Assembly: GCF_003858655.1 (NCBI RefSeq)
Contig: NZ_RQXV01000006.1
Span: forward strand, 247,366-311,365
Source: Amphritea balenae
Lineage (GTDB): Bacteria; Pseudomonadota; Gammaproteobacteria; Pseudomonadales; Balneatricaceae
DNA: 64,000 bases
Direction of reading: 5' to 3'
A program made the translations under genes and the position numbers. Below the pieces are notes generated by a model. It was not told where the DNA came from, did no database searches, and saw nothing but the letters and a program-made list of their open reading frames with translations. Below, in pieces: positions 19,458-29,122 of this stretch (within the stretch, counting starts at the first letter, position 1; every line of letters starts with the position of its first letter).

Positions 19458-21473
19458 ATGGCAAGACTTAACCCGAAGCAGCGCGAAGCCGTCGACTATA
19501 TTAGTGGGCCTTTATTGGTTCTGGCGGGTGCAGGCTCGGGGAAAACCAGCGTAATTACCCGTAAAATAGCGTATCTGATCGAAGGTTGCGGTATTAAAGC
19601 CCACAATATTGCTGCAGTTACTTTTACCAATAAGGCGGCCCGGGAGATGAAAGAGCGGGTAACCTCATTAGTTGAAGGTAAAGCGACCCGGGGTTTGACG
19701 GTATCGACTTTTCACAACCTGGGTTTAACGATTATTCGAAAAGAGCACAAAACCCTGGGCTTTAAAGCGGGCTTTTCGTTGTTTGACGATCAGGATAGTA
19801 AGGCGTTGTTAAAAAGCCTGCTGCTGCATAATGAAGAAGATACGGATCAACTGGATTTTGTTCAAAGTACGATTTCGAACTGGAAGAACGATATGCTGGA
19901 TCCTCAGCAGGCACTTGCGCAGGCGCAGGGCCCGGCAGATATTCTTGCCGCCCGGGCTTATGAGTCATATGAGCAAAGCCTGAAAGCTTATAATGCGGTT
20001 GATTTTGATGATCTGATTCTGCTGCCGGTACTGTTGCTCAGTAAAAATCCGGATATCCTGCAACGCTGGCAGAATAAAATTCGCTACCTGCTGGTGGATG
20101 AGTATCAGGATACCAACGTAACCCAGTATCTGTTGGTAAAGATGTTAGTTGGTAGCCGGGGCATGTTAACTGTTGTTGGCGATGACGATCAGTCGATCTA
20201 CTCCTGGCGGGGAGCCCGGCCAGAAAACCTGAACCAGCTGCAGGAAGACTTTCCATCCCTTCGTGTTGTTAAGCTGGAACAGAACTACCGTTCAACTAGT
20301 CGGATTTTGAAGGCGGCTAATACGGTTATCTCTAATAATCCGCATATGTTTGATAAGACCCTCTGGAGTGAGATGGGCTTTGGCGAACCGATTCGGGTGG
20401 TTTATACCCGTAATGAGGATGCCGAGTGTGAACGTATCGCAACTGAAATTCTGGATCAGCATCTGCGTTTGCGACGCCAGTTTAAAGACTATGCAATTCT
20501 GTATCGGGGCAACCATCAGGCGCGTTTGCTGGAATTGAAATTACAAAGCTATCAGGTGCCTTATAAACTCAGTGGCGGCACCTCTTTTTTTAGTCGGGCT
20601 GAAATTAAGGACATCATGTCCTATATGAAAGTGCTGGTGAATCCGGATGACGATAATGCCTTTCTACGGATCATTAATCTGCCCCGTCGGGAGATTGGTC
20701 CTACAACGCTGATAAAGCTGGGGGAGTACGCCTCTGAAAGGCATATCAGCCTGTTTAATGCCTGTAACGAACTGGGACTGGAACAAGTGCTTAAGCCTGC
20801 GCAGGTTGAGCGTTTGAGGCGTTTTAATAACTGGCTTCAGGAGATCTATCAGCAGTGTGAAAGAGGCGATCCGATTGAGGCGATGCGTAAGATGGTCGAT
20901 GATATCGACTTTGCAGGCTGGATAGCGCAGAACAGCTCAGGGGAAGTTGTCGCTGACCGGCGTATGCAAAATGTCTGGATCCTGATTGAGTCTCTGAGTA
21001 ATACACTGGAACGGTTACAGGAAGATGACCCGGATGCGGGTATTCGAGAGGCGATTGCCCGGCTGGTCCTGATGGATATTATGGAACGTCAGGAGGAGGA
21101 AGATGATTCTGACCGGGTGCAGTTAATGACCTTGCATGCTTCTAAAGGACTGGAGTTCCCCCATGTTTACCTGATGGGGCTGGAGGAGGAGATTCTGCCG
21201 CATCGCAATAGCATCGAAAGTGGTGATATTGAAGAGGAACGCCGTCTGGCCTATGTAGGTATTACCCGGGCTAAAGAGACCCTGACCTTAACCCTGGCAA
21301 GACAGCGGAGACAGTTTGGTGAATTAAACGATTGTCAGCCGAGTCGCTTTTTGGATGAATTGCCGGAGGAGGATCTGGTCTTTGAAGGGCGTGGCGAGGT
21401 TTGCGAAACCACTAACAGAGCGCGGGGCAATGCAACCTTGAATGGGCTACGTGGCTTGCTGGATGACCTTTAA
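19458..21473 (+). CDS. rep: ATP-dependent DNA helicase Rep
   Basis: This 671-residue superfamily 1A 3'-5' helicase has Walker A AGAGSGKTSVITRK, motif II VDEYQDTN, motif III GDDDQSIYSWRGA, motif IV EQNYRST and motif VI YVGITRAKETLTL. Length and the N-terminus (ARLNPKQREAVDYI) match Rep rather than the longer UvrD. Rep travels with the replisome, removes protein roadblocks and restarts forks. A bidirectional terminator follows. Confidence 0.95.
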   Translation: MARLNPKQREAVDYISGPLLVLAGAGSGKTSVITRKIAYLIEGCGIKAHNIAAVTFTNKAAREMKERVTSLVEGKATRGLTVSTFHNLGLTIIRKEHKTLGFKAGFSLFDDQDSKALLKSLLLHNEEDTDQLDFVQSTISNWKNDMLDPQQALAQAQGPADILAARAYESYEQSLKAYNAVDFDDLILLPVLLLSKNPDILQRWQNKIRYLLVDEYQDTNVTQYLLVKMLVGSRGMLTVVGDDDQSIYSWRGARPENLNQLQEDFPSLRVVKLEQNYRSTSRILKAANTVISNNPHMFDKTLWSEMGFGEPIRVVYTRNEDAECERIATEILDQHLRLRRQFKDYAILYRGNHQARLLELKLQSYQVPYKLSGGTSFFSRAEIKDIMSYMKVLVNPDDDNAFLRIINLPRREIGPTTLIKLGEYASERHISLFNACNELGLEQVLKPAQVERLRRFNNWLQEIYQQCERGDPIEAMRKMVDDIDFAGWIAQNSSGEVVADRRMQNVWILIESLSNTLERLQEDDPDAGIREAIARLVLMDIMERQEEEDDSDRVQLMTLHASKGLEFPHVYLMGLEEEILPHRNSIESGDIEEERRLAYVGITRAKETLTLTLARQRRQFGELNDCQPSRFLDELPEEDLVFEGRGEVCETTNRARGNATLNGLRGLLDDL

Positions 21474-21490
21474 GCGTTAACCAGCTAATA

Positions 21491-21516
21491 AAAAAGGCCG
21501 CAATAGCGGCCTTTTT
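21491..21516. terminator. bidirectional terminator between rep and cytochrome c5
   Basis: AAAAAGGCCGC-AATA-GCGGCCTTTTT forms an 11-bp stem with A and T runs on both sides. It serves both convergent genes. Confidence 0.92.
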
Positions 21517-21581
21517 AAGTACAGGATGTATTGTATGCCGTGGGCACATGGATGTGCAGGAACGGCGATACCATAAAACGC

Positions 21582-22004
21582 TTATTTAGCGCTGTCTACC
21601 ATGTATTCAACCAGTGCTTTGATATCGTCATCAGAACAGCTTGCACAAGTACCACGTGGTGGCATTGCATTGATACCGTTGATTGCGTTTGTTACCAGTG
21701 TGTCCATGCCTTTCGCCGTAGCGCGATCAGACCAGTCACTGGAGCCAAACTTAGGTGCGTCCAGAATGCCACTCGCGTGACATGCCGCACAGCTGGCAGT
21801 ATAAGTATCAGCAGCAGAGAAAGCTCCACCCGCTGCGGCAGTGGCAGGGCCACCACAATCTTCACCTTCAACACATACAGAGCCAACTGGCTTAATACGC
21901 TCTGCAATTGCATCGTTATCGGTGTTGGCCATTGTGGAGGTGGCCAGGAAACCCAGTGTGATAGCAAACAGGGCAGAAATAGCTTTGGCAGCAATATTAC
22001 TCAC
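21582..22004 (-). CDS. cytochrome c5 family protein
   Basis: The exported protein of about 140 residues has a signal peptide ending near TMA-NTDND. A single c-type haem motif CAACH is followed by the axial Met region (INGIMP-like, NAMPPRG), and a CASC pair near the C-terminus is typical of cytochrome c5 CycB proteins. It is a small periplasmic electron carrier. A GTG at 22004 is preferred because GAGG lies eight bases upstream. The GTG at 22010 is only two bases from that site. It converges on rep. Confidence 0.88.
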   Translation of the reverse strand: MSNIAAKAISALFAITLGFLATSTMANTDNDAIAERIKPVGSVCVEGEDCGGPATAAAGGAFSAADTYTASCAACHASGILDAPKFGSSDWSDRATAKGMDTLVTNAINGINAMPPRGTCASCSDDDIKALVEYMVDSAK

Positions 22005-22445
22005 AGTCACGACCTCATCATCGCTAATTTTAAAAACAGGCAGCTATATTTTGTCGCCCTCATTAAGCAGGTAGTTACCTGTTTTTCGGGGCAGTTATAG
22101 CCTTTATATAATCTTGTCGGCCGGGATTATAGCGGTAAATGGTCATAACGAAAATGGGGGTAAGGCCGATCCGGACTAATTAATTAGTAACAGAGGGTAA
22201 AAAGAACCGCTTAGAAGGCATTAACGGTCTCTCATTTTGGGTAGTTTTAGGTATTAGTCCTGTTGTTGCTTTACGACGGTAGTACTACATTCAAGTTATA
22301 CATCAATACTCTGCAGGGCTGAGAATATATAGCCAGACGTCGCAGGTAGATCAAATACCGTAAAAGGAATAGTTATGGTAACTGGTTATACCTACTCTGA
22401 TATTTGCAAGTTATCAGATCGTACTTTTTATATAGGTACGCCTGC
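22005..22445. other. gene-free spacer
   Basis: About 440 bp separates the divergent cytochrome c5 and GGDEF/EAL genes. It must hold both promoters, but I see no clear regulator site, RNA gene or strong hairpin. Confidence 0.6.
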
Positions 22446-24554
22446 ATGAGTCGCAGCGTTAAAGCGTCTTTTACCGGTAAATTACATCGTCTTTTTGTCA
22501 CGGCAACTGCTTTAGTCTTAGCGTTGACCGGGCTGGTTGTACTGAGTTTTGATTTTGCGAGTCAACGTAACAGTATCATTAATCGGGCTGAATCCTTTTC
22601 CGGGCTGACATCTCCTCATCTGGCTAACGTTCTGGCGACTGATTCTGCGGAACTGGCTAACTTGTTATTAGATAATTATTTATCCGAAGCTGGATTGGTG
22701 GGTATCTATGTATATAAAACCGATGGCAGTTTGCTGGTCAGTACAATCAGGCCCGGGTATGAAGCTCGATTGCCACAGCCTTCGGTCGTGTTGCGGTCCC
22801 AGATAAAACCATCACATCTGTTTAGTATGGATCTGTTTCAATACAGCCAGCCTATCTGGCTTTCAGATAAGGCAGTTGGTCAGATCTATCTGCAGTACAG
22901 TCTCGAAGGTGTGGTCCGGCAGTTTATAATGTTTATGGTGTTTGGCCTGGTCCTATACCTGTTCTCGTTAATCGCGGTTTATTTTCTGTCAAAACGTATA
23001 CAGAGGGGAATCTCTAAACCGATCGATCAGATTCTTCGGGCGATGGATAAGGTCACAACACAACAGCATTTCGATGTCCGTATTCCCAGTAGCGATGAGA
23101 ATGGTGAATTACGGGTGTTGGTTAACGGCTTCAATGAGATGCTGGAACAGGTCGGCCTTAATGCCGCTCAGCTTAAAGCGCAGCAGAAAGCGATTGAACA
23201 GCATGTGTTTTTTGATCCTCTTACCGGTTTGGCTAATCGACGTCTCCTGATCCAGCGAATGGAGCGAGAAGTTATTCGTGCCCGCAGAACGGGCCAGATC
23301 GGAGCGCTCCTGTATATGGACCTGGATCACTTTAAAGCGATCAATGATTCTCTTGGGCATATGATGGGTGACTCGATACTGATGGGGGTGGCTGAGCGTA
23401 TAACCGGCGCGGTACGTGAAGTCGATACGCCAGCCCGGCTTGGTGGAGATGAGTTTGTTGTGTTGCTACCGGAGCTGGGCAAGAGTGATTCCAGAGCGAG
23501 TCATAATGCATTGAGTGTCGCTGAGAAAGTACGTGTTGCTATCTCACAGTCGCAGCTGGTTCCAAGTAGCAGTCTTCAGGTAACGCCCAGTATTGGCATC
23601 GCACTGTTTAATGGTGAAAACAGTAACTATGAACAGTTGATCATGCAGGCTGATCTGGCGATGTACCGGGCTAAAGAGGAAGGCCGCAATCGGGTTCAGT
23701 TTTATTTAGAGAATATGCAGGAGCATGCCGATCATCGACAACAGGTTGAGGAACGGTTACGTATCGCGCTGGATAATGATGCCTTATACCTCTGTTATCA
23801 GCCTCAGATTGATAATAGTGGTGATATCGTGGGTGCTGAAGCACTGGTTCGCTGGCAAGATGGCGAGAACGGTCTTGTAAATCCTGCGGCATTTATTCCT
23901 ATTGCAGAGATGACTGATCTGATCTGTTTATTAGGCCGTTGGGTTCTGTCTAATGTATGCCAGCAGATGGTTGAGTGGCGTCAGCAGGACAAGAAGCTAA
24001 TTGTTTCTATCAATATCAGTCCCCGGGAATTTCAGCAAAGTGACTTTGTTGAAATGGTGGAGGAGATAATTCTTACCACGGGTGCCCGTGCTGAGTATCT
24101 GGTATTTGAACTAACAGAGGGCGTACTGCTTAACGATATTGATACCGTCCTTATAAAGATGCAGCGCTTGTCACGTTTGGGTATCCGGTTTTCCCTGGAT
24201 GATTTTGGTACAGGCTATTCATCCCTTCAATATCTTAAACAACTGCCCCTGAATGCGTTAAAAATTGATCAGTCTTTTGTTCGGGATAGTATAAGTAACG
24301 ACAGTGATGCCGCGGTTGTAGCTACTATCATCGCAATGGCGGATACACTCAATATTGAAGTTGTTGCTGAAGGCGTTGAACAGCAGGAAGAGCTGGACTA
24401 TCTGAAACAATGTGGCTGTCACCTCTATCAAGGGTATTTTTTCTACCGCCCGGTTATTGCAGCAGAAATGACGCAGCTGATCCCCGAGTTCCGTAGCCAT
24501 CTGGTTCAGGATGTGGTCATAAATTCAGGGCCGGCTTGGCCGGTCTTCGACTAG
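22446..24554 (+). CDS. membrane HAMP-GGDEF-EAL protein
   Basis: The roughly 702-residue protein has a first membrane helix near the N-terminus, a periplasmic sensor of about 110 residues, a second helix (around residues 160-182), a HAMP linker, then GGDEF and EAL domains. Both signatures are intact: RLGGDEF and AEALVRW, followed by NISPREF, FELTEG, DDFGTGYSS, LKIDQSF and AEGVEQ. It can in principle make and break c-di-GMP. The ATG at 22446 (MSRSVKASF) with AGGT upstream is preferred over a TTG at 22404. It stands alone upstream of the tRNA array. Confidence 0.9.
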   Translation: MSRSVKASFTGKLHRLFVTATALVLALTGLVVLSFDFASQRNSIINRAESFSGLTSPHLANVLATDSAELANLLLDNYLSEAGLVGIYVYKTDGSLLVSTIRPGYEARLPQPSVVLRSQIKPSHLFSMDLFQYSQPIWLSDKAVGQIYLQYSLEGVVRQFIMFMVFGLVLYLFSLIAVYFLSKRIQRGISKPIDQILRAMDKVTTQQHFDVRIPSSDENGELRVLVNGFNEMLEQVGLNAAQLKAQQKAIEQHVFFDPLTGLANRRLLIQRMEREVIRARRTGQIGALLYMDLDHFKAINDSLGHMMGDSILMGVAERITGAVREVDTPARLGGDEFVVLLPELGKSDSRASHNALSVAEKVRVAISQSQLVPSSSLQVTPSIGIALFNGENSNYEQLIMQADLAMYRAKEEGRNRVQFYLENMQEHADHRQQVEERLRIALDNDALYLCYQPQIDNSGDIVGAEALVRWQDGENGLVNPAAFIPIAEMTDLICLLGRWVLSNVCQQMVEWRQQDKKLIVSINISPREFQQSDFVEMVEEIILTTGARAEYLVFELTEGVLLNDIDTVLIKMQRLSRLGIRFSLDDFGTGYSSLQYLKQLPLNALKIDQSFVRDSISNDSDAAVVATIIAMADTLNIEVVAEGVEQQEELDYLKQCGCHLYQGYFFYRPVIAAEMTQLIPEFRSHLVQDVVINSGPAWPVFD

Positions 24555-24609
24555 CGACGCAGCTTGTCTGTAGCAAAAGCAAAAAAACAGTTGGAAACGG
24601 CTTTAGCAA

Positions 24610-24638
24610 TAGACAGTCTGAGGTTAGATGGGTAATAT
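24610..24638 (+). promoter_or_regulatory. sigma-70 promoter of the tRNA array
   Basis: TAGACA, 17 bases, then TAATAT closely match -35 and -10. A GC-rich stretch (GCCGCG) lies between the -10 box and the first tRNA, like the discriminator of stringently controlled stable-RNA promoters. Confidence 0.7.
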
Positions 24639-24659
24639 ACTCGCCGCGTTAAATGCAAT

Positions 24660-24736
24660 GCGCCCGTAGCTCAGCTGGATAGAGTAGTAGGTTCCGATCC
24701 TATTGGTCGGGGGTTCGAATCCCTCCGGGCGCGCCA
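24660..24736 (+). tRNA. tRNA-Arg (CCG)
   Basis: The 77-nt cloverleaf has acceptor GCGCCCG/CGGGCGC, an encoded CCA, T-loop TTCGAAT, and anticodon loop TTCCGAT giving CCG for codon CGG. The D-stem and the first anticodon-stem pair use G-U wobbles. Confidence 0.93.
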
Positions 24737-24861
24737 CTTGATTAACCGCATTTAACGCACTGATTCCATACGGAATGTACTACCCTGATCCGTCCGAGCG
24801 ACGGGCACATTGCAGCCAACGCAAGGTGTGAATATCTGGTTGGTCACAGTATGGTCACAGT

Positions 24862-24937
<76 letters not shown>

Positions 24938-24984
24938 TTTTTATCAGGTTCTCTGGGGCTTAGCTTTAGGAACCAAACCACTGC

Positions 24985-25061
24985 GGAGTGGTAGTTCAGT
25001 TGGTTAGAATACCTGCCTGTCACGCAGGGGGTCGCGGGTTCGAGTCCCGTCCATTCCGCCA
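24985..25061 (+). tRNA. tRNA-Asp (GTC), copy 1
   Basis: The 77-nt cloverleaf has acceptor GGAGTGG/CCATTCC, encoded CCA, and anticodon loop CTGTCAC giving GTC. It is nearly identical to E. coli tRNA-Asp. Confidence 0.95.
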
Positions 25062-25077
25062 CTTCTTTGGGAGAAAA

Positions 25078-25140
25078 GGTTAGAATACCTGCCTGTCATC
25101 GTACATAGTCAACGGTTCGCGGTTTAGTGCTGTCGTTCCA
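25078..25140 (+). pseudogene. decayed tRNA-Asp remnant A
   Basis: GGTTAGAATACCTGCCTGTCA is identical to the D-arm/anticodon part of the tRNA-Asp just upstream. After that the 3' anticodon stem and the T-arm are scrambled (CGGTTCGCGG survives) and the segment ends in GTTCCA. There is no 5' acceptor half, so it cannot fold as a tRNA. Confidence 0.75.
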
Positions 25141-25157
25141 CTACTATTTTGATGAAC

Positions 25158-25222
25158 GGTTAGAATAGCTGCCTGTCATCTTTCAAAGTTAGCGGTTCGC
25201 GGTTTAACACCGTCCGTTGCAA
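25158..25222 (+). pseudogene. decayed tRNA-Asp remnant B
   Basis: GGTTAGAATA-GCTGCCTGTCATC followed by AGCGGTTCGCGGTTTAA resembles remnant A more than the intact tRNA. This suggests duplication of an already decayed copy. The acceptor 5' half is missing. Confidence 0.72.
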
Positions 25223-25238
25223 TACTTCTTATGTTTAT

Positions 25239-25314
<76 letters not shown>

Positions 25315-25347
25315 TTTATAGGTTTCTAGATAGAAATCGACCACTGC

Positions 25348-25424
25348 GGAGTGGTAGTTCAGTTGGTTAGAATACCTGCCTGTCACGCAGGGGGTCGCGG
25401 GTTCGAGTCCCGTCCATTCCGCCA
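25348..25424 (+). tRNA. tRNA-Asp (GTC), copy 2
   Basis: This 77-nt gene is identical over its length to tRNA-Asp copy 1, including the encoded CCA. The preceding few bases (CCACTGC) are also shared, which points to duplication of a Thr-Asp unit. Confidence 0.95.
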
Positions 25425-25440
25425 CTATAAAAGAGATAAT

Positions 25441-25504
25441 ATTAAAATACCTGCCTGTCATCTCTCATCGGTAACGGTTCACGGCTATGCAGGCCGTTCC
25501 GCCA
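25441..25504 (+). pseudogene. decayed tRNA-Asp remnant C
   Basis: AAATACCTGCCTGTCATC, then AACGGTTCACGG and GTTCCGCCA, recall the tRNA-Asp 3' two-thirds. It shares the TCATC change after the anticodon with remnants A and B. It keeps an intact CCGCCA end. Confidence 0.7.
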
Positions 25505-25821
25505 CTTTATTAAAAATTCACCCAAACGACCTTTCTCTACCACGATAAATTATTCTTCTATGCCTGGAGGGGATTATTCAGGGGGCTTTGCTTGTCGTTC
25601 ACTATTATCTTTCAGCCTCTTCTAAGTGGTAGTTTCTTAACACAGCATAGGTGACTGATCGCTGAATATTCGTGATCCTTTTTAAAGAAGAGTTCAGCAT
25701 GGTTTAGATTCAGTTTCCTATACTGAACACAGGACCTATTTACTTGAAATACGCCATGATCAAAGATTGTGGCCCGGCTTACTGGAGACGGATCCCCTAA
25801 CAGCTAGAAGGGTGATTTGTT
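25505..25821. other. gene-free spacer after the tRNA array
   Basis: About 317 bp lies between the last tRNA remnant and the ABC1 kinase gene. I see no terminator with a clean T run and no ORF with a ribosome site. It presumably holds the ABC1 promoter. Confidence 0.5.
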
Positions 25822-27129
25822 TTGGCTAGAGAGAGATCGCTATCGTCAGATCGGGCAAGCCGTTTACTCAAACTTGGCCGTCTTGCCGGAGGCATTGCCG
25901 GCGAGATGCTATATGAAGGTGCGAGTCATTTGGTGGCGGGGAAACCGCTCAGGGCCTTCGATCTGATTATGACTCCAGCCAATGCCAGGCATCTGACGGA
26001 AAGGCTATCAGAGATGCGCGGTGCGGTGATGAAGGTTGGCCAGCTTCTGTCGATGGAAGCCGGTGATTATCTTCCTCCAGAGCTGACAGATATTCTGGCC
26101 AGGCTACGTGAGAATGCTTATTCAATGCCGCAGGGAGAGGTTGCATTGGTACTGAAAAATGCCTGGGGCAGGGGCTGGGAAGATGATTTCGAGCGATTCT
26201 CTTTTACCCCACTTGCAGCGGCATCTATCGGTCAGGTACACGAAGCCAGAACCAAAGATGGTCAGCATCTGGCGATAAAGATTCAGTATCCCGGGATTCG
26301 CGATAGCATCGATAGCGACGTCAATAACGTTGCAACGCTACTCAAACTTCTGAGGCTAGTGCCAAAGGACTATGATATCTCACCACTGCTGGATGAGGCT
26401 AAGCAGCAACTGCACCAGGAAGCAGATTATTACGCTGAAGCCGACAGTATTACAGAATACCAAAGCTGTATCGGAGATGATTCCGGCTTCGAGCTTCCCT
26501 CGGTAGATAGTTCACGAAGCACAGCTGAAGTGCTCACCATGTCGTTCGTCCCGGGTGTCCCGATCGAATCCCTTGCTAGTGCATCGAGTCAGGTTCGTAA
26601 TCAAATAGCCACACGGCTGGTGGCCCTGGTGTTAAAGGAAGTATTCGAATGGGGGCTAGTGCAGACCGACGCTAATTTCGGTAACTACCGTTACCAACCG
26701 GATCAGGATCGCATTGGGCTCCTGGATTTCGGGGCAACACGGCATTATTCCGGTGACTTTATTACAGCACTACGTCGATTGATGGCGGCTGCACGCAGGG
26801 ATGACCTTTCTGCTATCGAATCACATGCATTAGAGTTGGGCTATCTGCGAGCGGATGAGGTGAAGCAATACCGCCAGGGATTGTGTAAGATGATCCGTAC
26901 CGTTGCAGAGCCCATGCGACAGCAGGGCCCATTCGATTTCGGCCGTTCTGATTTGTCGCAACGGGTCGCAGATCAGGCAATATCCTTGCGGCTGCATCAG
27001 CGTTACATGCACCTGCCGCCTACAGATATACTCTTTCTGCACCGTAAATTTGGAGGCTCCTATCTGCTATGTGCCCGTTTGCGTGCGCAAGTCGACATAG
27101 GCGCCCTGGTGGCCCCCTACATCAACTAG
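25822..27129 (+). CDS. ABC1/UbiB-family atypical kinase
   Basis: The 435-residue protein is of the AarF/ABC1/UbiB/ADCK family. It shows the KxGQ motif (KVGQLLSMEAGDYLP, about 71-85), the Ala-rich loop AAASIGQVHEA, the Lys in AIKIQYPG, the ExD-like EADYYAEAD, QTDANFGN in place of the usual HTDPHPGN, and the metal Asp in LLDFGATR. Members act as ATPases supporting ubiquinone or lipid metabolism. This one is a paralogue type distinct from UbiB, without the C-terminal membrane helices. The start is a TTG with GAAGGGTG upstream. It converges with a TetR regulator and lies between tRNA genes. Confidence 0.87.
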   Translation: MARERSLSSDRASRLLKLGRLAGGIAGEMLYEGASHLVAGKPLRAFDLIMTPANARHLTERLSEMRGAVMKVGQLLSMEAGDYLPPELTDILARLRENAYSMPQGEVALVLKNAWGRGWEDDFERFSFTPLAAASIGQVHEARTKDGQHLAIKIQYPGIRDSIDSDVNNVATLLKLLRLVPKDYDISPLLDEAKQQLHQEADYYAEADSITEYQSCIGDDSGFELPSVDSSRSTAEVLTMSFVPGVPIESLASASSQVRNQIATRLVALVLKEVFEWGLVQTDANFGNYRYQPDQDRIGLLDFGATRHYSGDFITALRRLMAAARRDDLSAIESHALELGYLRADEVKQYRQGLCKMIRTVAEPMRQQGPFDFGRSDLSQRVADQAISLRLHQRYMHLPPTDILFLHRKFGGSYLLCARLRAQVDIGALVAPYIN

Positions 27130-27179
27130 CCGCGATGCTTGTGTCATTGAATATTTGTTTCGAGCTGAATTTCAGCGAA

Positions 27180-27779
27180 TCAGAACTGACCGGACTGCTC
27201 CGCTTTTTCCAGGAGACTCAACAGCCGGGAATGGGACTGAGCCTGTTGCGAACTTTTATCCCGGCACCAAGCGCTTAAGGTAACCAGGAAAATGCCTGTC
27301 AGTACGATCTCCTCAATCTGTCTGCGTCGTCCGCCCATATGTAGCCCAGCCATATCACGCCATAGCTGGACCAGACGTGACAGATCAAAGATCATGGGCA
27401 CCCAATGGTGGATATGTGGCGGATGTAGCTTTGATTTTAACATCTGAGCGGTCACGCTATGGTAGGGTGACAGGGCCTCAAACCAACGCCAGATTATCTG
27501 TTCCAGACGCGTCTTTACGGGTAAGTTATCAGCAGCTTCATCACCCGCTGTAAGCATGGCTTCGAGTGCCTGTGCAAACCAGGCATCGGCTATTGCGTTA
27601 GTATCGGCAAAGTGACGGTGAATCTCGTTTACCGAGGTGCCGCAACGAGCCGCCAAGTCCACAAGGCTGAGGTCATACCAGTTATCCTGTTCCTGCGCCA
27701 GATCTAACGCTGTATTGAGTATATGACTGGCGTCCAAAGCCTTTAGTTTATGCTGTGCATCATTCATAACATTATTCAT
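27180..27779 (-). CDS. TetR-family transcriptional regulator
   Basis: The 199-residue protein has an N-terminal helix-turn-helix (LSLVDLAARCGTSVNEIHRHF, about residues 38-58) typical of TetR. The C-terminal ligand domain is all helical and diverged. It converges on the ABC1 kinase gene with a 50-bp gap, a pairing that suggests a functional link (inference). No good ribosome site precedes the ATG at 27779. The second Met four residues in is an alternative start. Confidence 0.8.
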   Translation of the reverse strand: MNNVMNDAQHKLKALDASHILNTALDLAQEQDNWYDLSLVDLAARCGTSVNEIHRHFADTNAIADAWFAQALEAMLTAGDEAADNLPVKTRLEQIIWRWFEALSPYHSVTAQMLKSKLHPPHIHHWVPMIFDLSRLVQLWRDMAGLHMGGRRRQIEEIVLTGIFLVTLSAWCRDKSSQQAQSHSRLLSLLEKAEQSGQF

Positions 27780-28172
27780 AGCCCGGAATAGCTGTAGTTG
27801 GCTGATCCCTCTGTGGATAACAAACTATATCGGTATCGTATTCCATCGGAGGTGATAAACATTGCCTGTTAAATAGTATAGGGCAGCAGCTAACTTAAAG
27901 GCGTAGGGAACGTCGATTAGGTTGGCATATATCTTTTGATAGAGAGGTAAGGGATGTAACCGGCAGCGTTAATTTTCCATGGGCTAATCCTGGTTAATAC
28001 TAAACCGGGTCTTGCTTTAGGTCGGGGGGGCTTTATTGTTTCTTCTCCATGCTTTTAATATCTTTCTGGGCGCGCCAGACTCTGATTTCATAAGGAAGTT
28101 GTTACCCCATCCATCTGAGATAAGGGTGCACAATGCTTGTTATACGGAGTATGTATAAGGGGTGGCCACATT
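27780..28172. other. gene-free spacer before tRNA-Thr copy 3
   Basis: About 390 bp contains no ORF with a convincing start. TATGTATAAG near 28150 could form part of a tRNA promoter, but I could not place a matching -35 box. Confidence 0.5.
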
Positions 28173-28248
<76 letters not shown>

Positions 28249-28274
28249 TTACTCCCTTCGTATTTCTAGTTAGC

Positions 28275-29033
28275 TCAGAATTTGCCATTGTCATTTTTCC
28301 ACTCGGCGCGCGGTGGAACAGCTTCGGTAGTATCCCAGTGTTCTACGATCATGTCATCAACAACGCGGAACAGGTCATAGAAGGACGAGTGAACGCCATT
28401 CAGATAACCTTCACTGACCGATAGCACAAAGCTGCCTTCGGCGAGTAAGCGATGATTTTTTTTATATGTAATCCCGTTGGACCCTGGTTGCGAAAGGGAG
28501 GCTTTGAGTGCTGACAAATCATCACTCATGCTGGGATTATGCTCGGTATAGTTTGATCCATCGATGTAATGATCTAGTGTATTGAGCCGGCCTTTGATGA
28601 GAACCTCATCAATAAAGCTGTGTACGATTAAACGATTAGGTTCTGTTTTATTCAGATCCACTGCTTTGGTTTCGCCGTCAACCATCGAGTGTTTAGACGG
28701 GTTTGGGCCTCGTCTTGGCTGAATGTTATCCCAATGTTCAACGGCCTGATCGTTTTCAAAACGAAATATTTCAAAACCAATTTTTGAGCTGCTGAAATCA
28801 TATTCTGTGTGAGCGAAAATAAAGTCTCCGTCTTCGAATACCCGTACGATATTGACCCTTGGGTTACTCAGGGATAGTCGTTGGAATAGCTCGGCCAAAC
28901 CGATACTACCTTCTTGAGTATGCGGGTTGTGTTGAATGTATTTCGCTTCATTGACGACCTCAACTGAAGCCGGATCTCCAGTTTCAATCCCTTTCAGCAG
29001 TTCGCAGATCTGTTGCTTTCTTTTTGAGCTCAT
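28275..29033 (-). CDS. tandem NTF2/SnoaL-like domain protein
   Basis: The 252-residue soluble protein is two SnoaL-like NTF2-fold domains in tandem. Matching segments are YIQHNPHTQEG and YTEHNPSMSDD, and then EIFRFENDQAVEHWDNIQ and DLFRVVDDMIVEHWDTTE. Such polyketide-cyclase-like proteins bind small hydrophobic ligands, often as orphan enzymes. The His and Asp of EHWD and the QHNP pocket residues are kept in both halves. It lies 89 bp downstream of the membrane glycosyltransferase gene on the same strand and may or may not be part of that operon. Function is unknown. Confidence 0.8.
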   Translation of the reverse strand: MSSKRKQQICELLKGIETGDPASVEVVNEAKYIQHNPHTQEGSIGLAELFQRLSLSNPRVNIVRVFEDGDFIFAHTEYDFSSSKIGFEIFRFENDQAVEHWDNIQPRRGPNPSKHSMVDGETKAVDLNKTEPNRLIVHSFIDEVLIKGRLNTLDHYIDGSNYTEHNPSMSDDLSALKASLSQPGSNGITYKKNHRLLAEGSFVLSVSEGYLNGVHSSFYDLFRVVDDMIVEHWDTTEAVPPRAEWKNDNGKF

Positions 29034-29122
29034 AGAGGAGGCGCCTGTATCAGATCATTCAGCTAACTGATGCTGAATGGTTTAAGAAAGGTATTAGCAT
29101 CAAAATATAGCATTGAATGATC

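Noticed and set aside
25348..25548. Plus-strand ORF MVVQLVRIPACH across tRNA-Asp copy 2
   Set aside because: It reads through a tRNA gene and a remnant, so it is an artefact.
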